Made by a program: the position numbers and the translations under genes. A stretch of 64,000 bases of DNA from the NCBI GenBank assembly GCA_034766995.1, contig CM068317.1:38120749-38184748 (forward strand), in the 5' to 3' direction. The notes beneath the pieces are model-generated. The model saw only the letters and a program-made list of their open reading frames with translations. It was not told the DNA's origin and did not search any database. This document shows, piece after piece, positions 25,131-36,551 of the stretch; position 1 is the stretch's first letter; each line of letters starts with the position of its first letter. The stretch comes from Acanthacorydalis orientalis (lineage: Eukaryota; Arthropoda; Insecta; Megaloptera; Corydalidae).

Positions 25131-26043
25131 TTGAATTGATGCATAAGTTCGTAGCGTTTTTATTAAACTTAAAATTTATTTTTTTAAACAAACAAAATAC
25201 ATAAAGTAATCTATATTATATTCTCCTCCATTGCTTACGATTATCTCCCAACATTCTACCAGTTTTTCAATTCCGCGCCTGAAGAAATTCCGTGGTTTAG
25301 AGGTGAAGAAGTCGTCAAGCCAATTTTGAAGAGCATCGTCGTTATTAAAGAGAGACTGTATTAAAGAGATTTCTCGGAAAATGTTGGATAGAGAACTGAA
25401 AAAATGAAAATCGGATGGAGCCAGATCATGAAAATATGGTGTATGTGGAAAAATCTCCCAACCAAGCTCTTGAATAGTCCCTTTTGTAATGTTAGCAGAA
25501 TGTTAACGGGCATTATCATGCTGCAAAATCACTTGATACCGTCTTTCAGGTCATTTTTCTTAAATTTCGACCTCAAAGCGACCGAGTTTTTGGCAATAAA
25601 CCTCGCCAGTATTGATTGACGTGGATCATCGTGAAATAAAGCGTTCAAATGATCTTCATCAAAGTCTAATCGTCTTCCTGAACGTGGAAAATCATTTATA
25701 TCAAAATGACCCTCTTTAAAACAAGAAAATCATTTTCGCGTGTGTACTTTCCCCAATGGCGTTCTCCCCGTAAACGTCACAAATGGTTCTAGCTTCATCT
25801 GATGCCTTAACTCCTCTGTTAAACTCAAACAAAAGGACATGTTGGAAATGTCCGTTTTTTGTATTTCACACTCCATTTTTCTTAGCCAGCCATTAACACA
25901 AACTTTCTACAAATTGAAAAAGTCAAGAAATATTAAATAATACTGTAATATTAAAATGATATTAACATATGTCAAACAGATTTCTTTCTAAAACACTGTT
26001 CCCTTGGAAAACAAAAACGCTAGTATCTTATGCATCAACATAA
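25131..26043 (-). mobile_element. Internally deleted mariner with both ends (copy 2 of a pair)
   Basis: On the minus strand this holds a helix-turn-helix region (near 25860-25620: KWFSCFKEGHFDINDFPRSG, then DEDHLNALFHDDPRQSI). That joins directly to the region just before the second catalytic motif, which has decayed to a frame-shifted HDNAR-like stretch near 25520. The DLAPSD-like region and the C-terminus follow down to 25230. The ends are inverted repeats built on TGATGCATAAG, with (TA)n tracts touching both. The element is about 913 bp where mariners are usually near 1.3 kb. It shares family, terminal sequence and internal deletion with 16750-17288. Confidence 0.8.
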
Positions 26044-26217
26044 TATATATATATATAAATAATTTTTATAATACTGTGTGAAAATGCTGAGATTTCAGAC
26101 AAAAAAAATAATAATAGACAGGTTTTTGTCAAGAATGACAAGAAAAATAGAAGAAGAACGGATTAAAAACAATGAAACTATGGCTAAATAAATTTTCACG
26201 AATGCATTTTTCACTTA

Positions 26218-26300
26218 CTCCACAAAACATAAGAAAATGTCTGACCAAACATGTTCAATAATTGATTATTGATCACTTTTGATTGTAAATTCGTTTGTGA
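26218..26300 (+). repeat. DR-A copy, partial
   Basis: AAAATGTCTGACCAAACATG, TTCAATAATTGATTATTGAT, CACTTTTGATTG. The distal ATTTCGATGA block is missing. A shorter relative lies at 23425-23490 (AAAAAATGTCTGATCAACAA). Confidence 0.45.
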
Positions 26301-26391
26301 AAAGAGATAGCTAGGTCATATTGAAAGAAGAGAGGGCAACAGAAAGACAAAAGGAATTATTTATTGTGTGCTAATAAATAGAAACATATAT

Positions 26392-26403
<12 letters not shown>

Positions 26404-26444
<41 letters not shown>
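26404..26444. repeat. (TA)n microsatellite
   Basis: 41 bp of TA preceded by TACATACATACA. Confidence 0.95.
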
Positions 26445-26449
<5 letters not shown>

Positions 26450-26771
26450 TCATTTACTTACAAATTAAATGAGAATTTAATTGAATTCTACGCTGAGACA
26501 TTAAAATTACTTTTACTTTTAACATGATAGTAATGAAACTAGTTTCTTGCGGATATAATGAACATTTTAATCGGTTTTAAGATTTGAAGATGTGATATAG
26601 TTACTCTTATATTTAAATGATGAGTTTCCTTGCCCTTTATCCAGATTGTAATCTAATACAGAAACACAACGAGTGAAAGTTAACGCGGTACCAGTATTTT
26701 TATTTATCGGTAGTAAATATAAAATACATGTCAATCGTATTATTATTTTATTATTCGCTTTATTTAATTGT

Positions 26772-26812
26772 AGTTTATTTGATTATCATTGATTATGATA
26801 ATCAAATAAACT
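26772..26812. repeat. Perfect 18-bp inverted repeat
   Basis: AGTTTATTTGATTATCAT, a 5-nt spacer TGATT, then ATGATAATCAAATAAACT. All 18 pairs match. Confidence 0.85.
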
Positions 26813-26968
26813 GCATTGATTATGTTATGTGAAACAAAGGTACGAAATAATTTGGCCATTTGGTTTTTTAAAATATGAATTATTATTATATTTAAAACGA
26901 TGGAATTTGAAACGGACTTACTGACCATACAGTATAGTGTTGAAATACCGTAACATATTCAATAGCCG

Positions 26969-26969
<1 letters not shown>

Positions 26970-27033
<64 letters not shown>
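26970..27033. repeat. (TA)n microsatellite
   Basis: 64 bp of TA. Confidence 0.95.
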
Positions 27034-27035
<2 letters not shown>

Positions 27036-27189
27036 GATCCGCAGGTGAGAAATATAAAATAAACACTATACAAAAATAAAATTTAATACCCTGCTGTTAA
27101 ACATAACATTCTTGCAGAATCGTCTATGCAGAATCAATCTAGAGATAAATACATTAAGCTGACGTATATTGGAAAATAAATATCTTGTT

Positions 27190-27630
27190 CAGTTGATTCA
27201 TGTGCGCGCGATGCAAACGCACGAGAATAAATATTGAAAAAACGAACGAGACGAAATTGACTCATGCGTTATTTAGCGAACTATAACACGCAATAAATGA
27301 AACTGCATTTGACTACATGACAGTTGTGTTGCACTGTACACAGAAGCGGCAATGCATCTTCTCAGCAGCCACACATGCTTGAAATCTCATTTGAATAAAC
27401 ACAACAAATTAAGAGATACAAAACGTCGCTTCGGTTAGTTGTTCTGTCGATTCTGTGTTTATTGTGTCACCACCACAGCACGGCACTAATGGTGGTGGTG
27501 TGCGCGTTCGCCGTCCGATGGCGACACACACGGTCGCACGTTTCGCAGTGTGCGCACGCGCTCGTGACATTGATGTATTTAACAGTGATTTGATTGTTCA
27601 ATCCGAACGAATTTATTCTCTTCGAATTAC
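27190..27630. promoter_or_regulatory. Compositionally distinct stretch, possible regulatory DNA or 5' exon
   Basis: CpG- and GC-richer sequence (GTGCGCGCGATGC, GGTGGTGGTGTGCGCG, TGTGCGCACGCGCTCG) between (TA)n tracts at 26970 and 27640. A short frame (27455-27682) runs into the TA repeat and has no known motif. Nothing decides between promoter, untranslated exon and conserved non-coding DNA. Confidence 0.25.
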
Positions 27631-27635
27631 TAATA

Positions 27636-27639
<4 letters not shown>

Positions 27640-27681
<42 letters not shown>
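27640..27681. repeat. (TA)n microsatellite
   Basis: 42 bp of TA directly before the pogo/Tigger-like remnant. Confidence 0.95.
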
Positions 27682-27683
<2 letters not shown>

Positions 27684-27689
27684 CCTCGA

Positions 27690-28232
27690 TTTACACGATA
27701 CTCGAATCGCACGGTTTCGGCTTAGCACGGTTGAAAGAATACTGAGAAACTTCCATTTACACGGCACTATTTAAATTTAACACGGTCAGAGAATTGCAAA
27801 AAAAATGATTTAAAACACTATCACTCGCATTTAAAAAAGCTCTCCATTTACACTGCTATGCAAGATAAGAAGTAGACACATCACTGTAAAGAGTTCCTTG
27901 CATGAATCCTAACGGTAACCTAAGAAACTCTTCCATGCATCCTAACGATAACCTAAGAAAATCTGAACTTCGATTTTTCTCTTCTGAACTGAAGTAATAG
28001 TATCAATTAGAGATAACAACAGCTGCAAATACTACATGTAAAAGAATTGCACTAACTAAAGAACTGGAAGAGTTCTTCATTGAGAATGATCCGAACATGG
28101 AAAGAAATTCGAAATTTGGAACGGATCTGCCTAATTGTCTAACTCAATATCAGAAACTTTATAAGGAATTGAATAAAGATTTTAAACAATCTTTGATAAC
28201 GGGTTTTATCAGAACAGTTCCCTCCATGCCGT
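27690..28232 (+). mobile_element. Pogo/Tigger-like transposon remnant
   Basis: The left part (TCCTCGATTTACACGATACT, with repeated TTTACAC and CACGGTT words) looks like a terminal region of a Tigger-type element. The open frame from 28052 on reads KELEEFFIENDPNMERNSKF, then CLTQYQKLYKEL and KQSLITGFI, resembling the C-terminal tail after the DDE domain of insect Tigger-like transposases. The DDE domain itself is missing. A ~34-bp direct repeat (CCTAACGRTAACCTAAGAAA) lies at 27896-27965. The family call comes from the style of the motifs, not from a search. Confidence 0.4.
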
Positions 28233-28234
28233 TG

Positions 28235-28370
28235 GAAAATGGATTCGTGAGTTATTGTCAACTAAATCGTGCGCTACATCGTCGTCGATCTCAGTAGGCC
28301 GTCCAGAACGGAGTTGATCTTCGAGGTTCTCTCCTTCGTTTTATGAAAAATTTCCATACATATTTTATTA
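28235..28370 (-). mobile_element. Mariner transposase N-terminal fragment
   Basis: The minus strand encodes GENLEDQLRSGRPTEIDDDV then DLVDNNSRIHF. This is the linker between the two helix-turn-helix motifs of a mariner transposase (family pattern LEDxxRSGRPxxxDDD). No terminal repeats are seen. It abuts the pogo/Tigger-like fragment on one side and mariner derivative copy A on the other. Confidence 0.6.
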
Positions 28371-28377
28371 TGATATA

Positions 28378-28942
28378 TTAGGTTGGTAAGAAAAGAATTG
28401 CAGTTTATGACCTTCAAATTCAATACAGCTTCATACACTAAGTGTTTTAAGTGGTCCAGAACTGCTGGATAACAAACGCCTAAATTTTGTGCAAGTTCTC
28501 GAATTATTGTGCGTGGTTCTGATTCAACTAACGCTTTCAGTTGGCTGTGATGAACTGAAGAAGGACGTCCGTGATCTTCTTCATCTTTAAGACTCTCGTC
28601 ATCAGCATGAAATTTTCAGAACCACTATTCCACCGTACGTTCCTTAATAGTACCCATGCCAAAAGCATCGTTTAGTTTACGAGCAGTTTCTAATGTTTAC
28701 CATCCGTTTTGAACTCATTCAAACAATTGCTGTTACTTGCTTCTTTTTTCTATTTTTAATTCTTTGGCGCAATTTGAAGCAAAATTAATAATGAAATCCA
28801 AGTCGATTTTACGAAAATACAGACCGAGAAATGCTCTTTTAAATAATATTAATATGAACACGATGAAATGGCCCTTTCATTGAAATAAAATAAGATTAGA
28901 ATTCAGAAAACAAAAACCGCAATTGTTTTCCTAACAACCTGA
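28378..28942 (-). mobile_element. 565-bp mariner deletion derivative, copy A
   Basis: The left end TTAGGTTGGTAAGAAAAG and the right end (inward TCAGGTTGTTAGGAAAACAA) are inverted, with TA at 28376-28377 and 28943-28944. Read on the minus strand, only the N-terminal helix-turn-helix part of a transposase is present (FKTDLD-like start, then the region ending at the CCAACAGTTCTGG-like sequence seen in the sister copies), followed directly by the 3' end. There is no catalytic domain. It belongs to the family with 35912-36470 and 38874-39441. Confidence 0.75.
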
Positions 28943-29516
28943 TAGTTTACAAAGAAAAAATTACAATCAAGTATTGTGTTTTGTATTTTAATATGAAACA
29001 CAGATTTTAATACTTTTAACCGTATTCTTCTTAAAAAATATTCTAATATTTTATTGAGGAACGTTTTTATTTTTTTTTAAAAAAAAAACGATATCTAAAT
29101 TCTATCACTTGTGTTCTTCTAAATGTCAGACAATAAAACGTTAATAGATTTAGCCTAGTTCGCTAACTTCCCTGTCATATTTTTTACTTCAACCATAAAA
29201 TGTTTAAATTTACAATGTCACAGACAACAATCAGGTTCAGTTAATTCGGTTCATATTAATAAAAGAAACATATCCATAATCAGTGATAAAATATGAAGAT
29301 TTTAACAAAGTGCTCAAATTTAATTCAAATTTCCTCTTCTCTGTTTCTTGTAGTATTAAACACAAGAATGTTTGTTTCAGAATACTCCTCAAGGGATGTT
29401 TAAATTTTTTTCTATTTTATTTTAATATTATTTAAAATAACTATTCCGAATTTTGTATTGTCCTATTCGATTCTAGTAGTATATCTTCCTCAATACACAC
29501 TAACGTTTATTCGTGC

Positions 29517-29521
<5 letters not shown>

Positions 29522-29568
<47 letters not shown>
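29522..29568. repeat. (TA)n microsatellite
   Basis: 47 bp of TA. Confidence 0.95.
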
Positions 29569-29574
<6 letters not shown>

Positions 29575-29652
29575 GTATACATTGTTATTACTTTTTTCAC
29601 ACATTTTCTAATAATTATTGCGGTTAATTAAAAAGAAGTGGAAAGGAAAATA

Positions 29653-29900
29653 CAGTAGAACTCCAGTTATTCGGCGTAACCTCTGTCACGGCTATACCGG
29701 ATAACGAAATTTCCAGATAAACAGATTGTATGGGTTTTTTGAATTAATGAAAGTGTACACATAGTTATTTGAGTTATATACTGAAGATATTTATCGATTG
29801 TAATTATTATATATAGCATGTACATACAGTTTTTGGATTCATAATAAGATTGTTTATGTTAAAACAAAAAAAATTATTTGTTTGGTGTAGTGTTATAACG

Positions 29901-29934
<34 letters not shown>

Positions 29935-29991
29935 AACACGTTATAATTATGTGGTCGGATAATTAGATTCCGGATAATTGGAGTTCCACTG
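29653..29991. mobile_element. Pogo/Tigger-type MITE
   Basis: A 339-bp element flanked by TA on both sides (29651-29652, 29992-29993). The ends are inverted: CAGTAGAACTCCAGTTATTC on the left and, read inward, CAGTGGAACTCCAATTATCC on the right, with the subterminal words CCGGATAA and TCGGATAA. This TIR style belongs to non-autonomous pogo/Tigger elements. It has no coding capacity. A (TA)n(GA)n microsatellite at about 29900-29934 lies inside it. Confidence 0.7.
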
Positions 29992-32900
29992 TATTGTCCA
30001 GTATTGTCTTATAACACAAACTTTGTTTTTACTTCCATCTGTTAGAGTCACCTGTAACTATTATATAGGTATTTGAATGAAGCCACTACTTCGTTGTGTA
30101 CATTTTTAATGTTTGAACGTAAGATGTCAGCCATATGTCCCATAGATAATAAAAAAATTGTTATAAAAACAATAGATAATATAGGATTGTAATTTATAAA
30201 ACTAGTAAATAAAATTATTTGTAAAAATAATTTATTCACTAAATATACTTTTTGTTTTTAAACTTGTCTCATTGATAGGCAGAAGATTTGTTCAGCTTCT
30301 CGATGCGAGATGGCAGCACTCAACCTAAAATATAGATTGAACAGAACAGGTGGTTCGCTAATATATTTTAAGATGACATGCGTAAAAAACACAAGATTTG
30401 TTTATAGATCTCAAGCTTAACAGACTTAACAGCAGCAATTATTTATCCCACAGGTGTGGAAATAGTGACGCATAGAGTTGGTCAGACTGTTAGACAACTA
30501 GAGATATGTTTATTTTTCATTGCCAATTTGTGAGTCAATAACTTCAATGTTTTTTTTTAGAAATTTTAAAGCACGAAAGAGAAATACGACGTCTAGTCAT
30601 CAATTGTAGTAGCGTAACTGTTTCGATGTAAAAGTGTAACTACTTTTTAATACTATTAGTTATACTTTTTATGTTGCTTATTTTTTTGATATAATCAAAA
30701 ATTGAAAAAAAAGTCAAATGAAAGAATCGTGTATAATTTAAATCGTTTAATTTTTATAAATAACAGAATATTGGCGACAAGATTAGTTTCGCTCTAAAGT
30801 TACAGTATTGATTAAGCATTGATCGAAAGGTAGAGATACGGTTTTTTTTTATACAAGTTCGTTTAATCATTGTGAATTCATATATAGATATGAATATTTT
30901 TTGTACGAATTCAAGGTTGCCAACAATACATACATGTTATCTCTCAAAAATCGAGCATTTAATAAAAAAAAAGTTTCATACAACAATAATTTCATTGACT
31001 ACGTGAAGTGATTTCTCGATTTGATTCTGTGGATTCATCCCATAAAAATACGAACAACATACGAGCTCAAAGCTTGAAATCAATAAAAGAGTGCTTTCGG
31101 GAAAACTTGCAATTTGATAACTGAACTGTACGATGTGACCCTTTGGAGATATCATAGAAAATTACTCCATCATCGAAAACTAAACTTATAAAGTATTATT
31201 GCTGATATATTGCATTATTCTTTTTTGCAAATTAGAATCACAAGAAAGTACTGCCGAGAACACTAGAGAAAAATACTAACGAAAAACCAAATAAAAGTAC
31301 TTAAATATACATATAAAAAAAATAACGAATGGTAATACTTAATCGACACAACCATATTTTTCTCCATAATAATTCCCGGCATCATTCTATAGGAATTGGT
31401 AGTATGAAATTGAAGTATAAATTTTTGTCATATCTTTGTTAGTTGCACGACTTATTCTCGATTGAATTTCACTCTTATACTAAGTATTGTTCATTCTTAT
31501 ACTCAAGTAATTTCACTCTTGTACTCAAGTACTTTGAACCTATACAAAAATAAAAACTCCGTCAAAAAATCAATTGAAAATACATTTAATTTAAAAATGT
31601 ATACTTCTTCAAAAATCCAATTTTTAGTTATTAAAACCCACCGTAAATGTCCAAGTCAATGAAACTTCAATCCGCTTCTCGTGACGAATGGTCCACATCT
31701 ACTCTTCAAAATATTTTGATCATAGATAAAAATAATGTCATCTGAAATGAATTTCTGGAGGAAATATTATAATAACTCAGTATAATCCCGTTTTTGCTAA
31801 TACTCACATTTTAGAAAACCTGTCCGTTGTAATAAAAGAAATATGCCAATATTTATGAACAATGATTTCAATTAAATAAATCGTTTTCAAGAAAAGTACT
31901 GATTTTTTAATAGTACAGTACAAATCCGATCCAATTTATATGCACTAAATTCAATAGATATCAAAGCGAAACACTGAAGTTAAATACATTTTTTTCGATT
32001 TTCAAAAAACTGTAGATCTATAAATTAAAAGAAAAAAAAGCATTTTTTTAGTAATTCGGTAACGATTTTTTATTTTTTATAATTTCTAGAGAAATATTAT
32101 TATAAAGAATGGATAACGTGCTTTTATATTAAAATTAATTACCTTTTTATTTCTTTTGAAATCCAGAATACAATACTTGATGGTATAACTCTGAAAATTA
32201 TCTAGGAAATGATATTAATTAAATACAGATTTGTAATTCTATTAATTTATTTATTATAATAAGAGCAATTAATTGACTAGAACACTTATTTACAACTATT
32301 TACATATCAGTAATGTCTTTTACATAATTAAACAATATACTTTAATTACCTTGAAGTAAAACTACATGCGGATATCCTTTACAAATTTTAATTACATTTT
32401 TTTTAGCAATTACAGTTTAACTACATACACGTCCTTTTTATATCTCAAATAAACTACCAGTACAATTCATTATTCGTGTTATCATTCGCACATGTTTTTT
32501 TTACAAAATGTATAAAACTTTTTCAACGATACAAATTAAAATGTGTTAAATTAGAAATATTAACAATTACAGAACTTTTCGTTCAAAAAATAAAGACAGG
32601 AATATTTTTTTCAGTTAGAATATTTTCTATTTTTTTCCAATCTGTTAAAACTACAATAAAAATATTTCTGTTTTTGAAATAGCATCGATACAAATAAAAT
32701 AAATAGTCTAATGTGTCGAAGAAAATAATTTATTTGATTATTAAAGAATAAACATTTTTTAGTTTCATTCAGTAGACCAACATATGATTTTTCATTCAGC
32801 TCGAAGCTTCCAATTCAACTGTCGTTTAGTCAATCAAATTATCATATTTATTCAGTATAAGCACCGTCGTAAAATTATTTTCCGTGAAATTTTCTTCATA

Positions 32901-34212
32901 ATGTAAAGAAAACAGAACGAGTATCTCAAATTTCTGGGAAGGCAGCGTCGTTGTTATTCAAATAAACGTAATAAAGTGTGTTCCAGAGAATTGACAGAGA
33001 GAATAAGAATATTTATTGTCGGATTTACGACGGAACTGTGTGTGTGTACGTTGAGCAGAAATATAAGAGCTGGCGTGAAAGAACATAGAGATAAAAATAA
33101 TATTACAAACGTTAAATCCGTGTCTATATTAATATCTCGTCGACATATAATTAGTTTTATTACTCGTGAATCCCTAGAAATGTTTTAATTATTATATTTT
33201 TTTTCTTCTATGAATTATTTCAGTTTGTTAAGTCTGTCATGATGTTATACAAAATTTAAATACATTTTCAATAACTTTTCACAGATCTTTCCAAGTTAAA
33301 TATTCACAATAAACTTTAATTTATCAACTTTTCAGTACAAATTTAAATTCATCATTTAATACAATATGATCTGAAGACTGGTCGATTGTATAATTATAAT
33401 GAACGAATATAAATTTATTTCTATATTTCCATCATTAACGCACTTTTTTTCTTTTTCGCTGGTCTTTTAAAATATATTACATTTTTATTGGAATAAACAG
33501 AACTTAACTAATTATAATAAAATGAACTATCACGGAAATTTTATTAAATTGTTTTACAACTGATGTTCTTTGTATCGTCTTTCTAAGAGCGTCATTTACA
33601 ACCTTGTAAAGATATTTATTGATTAAACGTTAATAAAACTGATGGAATTTATGAATAATTGCCAGTAAATAGTATAAAATATAAATAAATGCATTGTGTA
33701 ATTAATACTGTTAGTGTCTATAAATTTTCCAATATTTATTCATAATATCCATTTTATCACATTTACTATAACGTGCAATTTCAGATTTTTGATTATGTTT
33801 GGATGTGAATATATATATATATACATAATTCTATTTCATTCTAATTTAGTTTTTTTTTAAAATATATATATTATATTTGATTTTATTTCATATCAAACTT
33901 GACGTTTTTTATTAGCAACCAGTTTATTCTTCTTTTTTAAACAAATCAATTATCTTACTATTGAAGAATTATTTTTTCTATTACTTTTGTCATCATAGCA
34001 TAAAACAATTCAGTACTTTGTTGAAAAAAAATAACTAAAAATGATTGTGTGGTCATTAAATGTTCTGTTTAATTATAAAACCGAAAATAATCTAATATAA
34101 TAATTTAGTTAAATACGAAAATATACAAAATGATTTCATTGACTTACTAATAATATTTTTAAATGGGAATTAGTTTTAAACCCTCATTAAAAGAGTATTA
34201 TGAACACATTTA
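29992..34212. other. No gene recognised
   Basis: AT-rich DNA with short chance frames. 30270-30490 and 32930-33170 are slightly less AT-rich. No repeats beyond short homopolymers and no RNA gene seen. Confidence 0.5.
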
Positions 34213-34307
34213 TATGGATCACTTAAAACAGCTAGGAAGATCAAAAAATAGAAAAATGTATATGAATTTGAAGATCATAAACCGCAATTATTTTCATACC
34301 AATCTAA
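34213..34307 (+). mobile_element. 3' terminal fragment of the same mariner derivative family
   Basis: The last ~95 bp matches the other copies: GGATCACTTAAAAC, then TTTGAAGATCATAAACCGCA and the terminal TTTTCATACCAATCTAA, followed by TA. No 5' part is visible. It lies downstream of the edl-like gene's candidate poly(A) signals. Confidence 0.6.
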
Positions 34308-34409
34308 TATGAAAAAACTCGCATTATCCTTTACATTGAACTTATGATTGGATTAGTATACAAATATTTACTAGCTGTATCCCTTAATTATATGACTAAA
34401 CATAAGTTT

Positions 34410-34485
34410 TTTATTCTGTAATTATTATTCATCCTCGACATCATATTCATTGGTCATTCACTAATACTGGCCGCCTTGTTTTATT
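34410..34485 (-). terminator. Candidate polyadenylation signals of the edl-like gene
   Basis: Two AATAAA hexamers on the minus strand, at 34485-34480 and 34415-34410, are plausible ends for the 3' untranslated region that begins at 34995. In DNA this AT-rich such hexamers are expected by chance, so this is only a candidate. Confidence 0.25.
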
Positions 34486-34995
34486 TCTTAACATTTATCA
34501 CACACGTCAGTTACATTTTATGTATCGTCCGACCATGGACATAAATGCTATAAAACACTTTCTTCGCATTAAAATTCAACAAATATCACCGGTTTACATC
34601 CTTGAACAAAAATCTATTCGGTACAGATTTTATGACCGTTCATAGAAAATTGTAAAATCACCAAGTCTTTAATTATGATACTCACTATTTAATTCTTTTT
34701 AACTGGAAATCTGTTCAATCGATAAACTAAAAAATCAGTTATGAATTTATACAAAACTTCGTTTTTTGATTATTTTACACAGATGTATTATCACATTTTC
34801 TTTCACACAAATTATTTTAGTTTTAGAAGATGAATTGAGCAACTTTTCATAAACAATTATCATGAAAAGATCATCTTTATGAATATTTGATTTAAATATA
34901 TATATATATATATGAATGTGTGCGTGTATGTAGTTACATTGTTGCAATACCGTAAAAGAAATACATATAAATAAAACGATTCAAACAATTAAATT

Positions 34996-35247
34996 CTAAA
35001 CATCACCGTTGTTGGCGTACATTGCCCTCGCCAAACGTAACTGAAAGTCTTTATAAAGTAATTTTCCTCCTAAAGGTACTCGCGCTAGGAACATGTGCGG
35101 TGACATTAAGCATAAAGCTTTCCCATTCATTAGAAATCTGTCTGGTCTGACATCACAGAGACTGTGAGCTCGTGATACAAGCTCCAACCACGTAGCAACA
35201 TCTTGACGCGTCCACTGCCGTGGATCTGTAAATAATATTTTAATCAA

Positions 35248-35324
<77 letters not shown>

Positions 35325-35547
35325 TCAAAGTAAATTAAAGAAATGTTATTTTACAGTTAGCTGTGATTTAAAAAAAAGATAAACATTGTTGTGTATGTTT
35401 TGTTAAAAAAAATATATGTAGTTGGTAATCGTTAAAAATGTAGAGTCAATTGAAGAATTTATAAAGTCAGTTAAAATGTAATCACTGTAGGAGTCAGTTC
35501 AGTTAATCAGTATAAACATCTAATATATAAATAAAACTTTAAAGTGT

Positions 35548-35612
<65 letters not shown>

Positions 35613-35749
35613 GTGTGTTTTGCGTAACTTCCACTGAATTTAAAAATGAAGGAAGTTTGTAATATATTTTTATTTCATTCACAAATGTAGTTTACTTTTT
35701 TGCTGTCAAAATTGACAGCAACGAAAATTACATAAATACACACATGTGC

Positions 35750-35822
<73 letters not shown>

Positions 35823-36479
35823 ATACATATATACAAACACATGTACATTGTGTGTGTATATATATATATATAAATTATTAACAATAATATTTACAATTAA
35901 TGTTAATAATATTATGTTGATAGGAAAATAATTGCGGTTTTTGTTTTCTGAATTCCGACCTTAATTTTTTTCTATAAGTGTCACTTCATCGTGTTCATGT
36001 TGATATCATTTTAAAGTGCATTTTTCGGTCTGTATTATGGTAACATCGACTTTGATTTTATTATTAATTTTGCTTCATGTTGAACTATTGAATTAAAGAT
36101 GAAAAAAGAACAAATAAGAGCAAAATTTTTGTATGACCTGAAAACGGGCAGTAAAGTATCTCAGAAACTGCTCGTAAACTAAATCTTTTGGTGTGGGTAC
36201 TGTTAAGGAATGCACGGTGCAATGGTGGTTCCAAAAATCTCGTACTGGGGACGAGAGGCTTGAAAATGAAGAAGGTCGCGGGCGTCCTTCAGTTCATAAC
36301 GACCAACTGAAGACGTTAGTTGAATCATAACTACCCACAACAGTTCGAGAGCTTGCACAAAAGTTAGGCGTTAGTCATCCAACAGTTCGGGACTACTTAA
36401 AATCACTTAAATTAAAAAATATATAAGAATTTGAAGGTTAAAAACCGCAATTATTTTTCTACCACCCTAATACTTCTTT

Positions 36480-36551
<72 letters not shown>

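Noticed and set aside
34897..34912. Short TA tracts under about 20 bp (for example 33811, 34897, 40378, 54131, 57552) as separate features
   Set aside because: Real but too short to be informative in DNA of this composition; covered by the finding on TA density.
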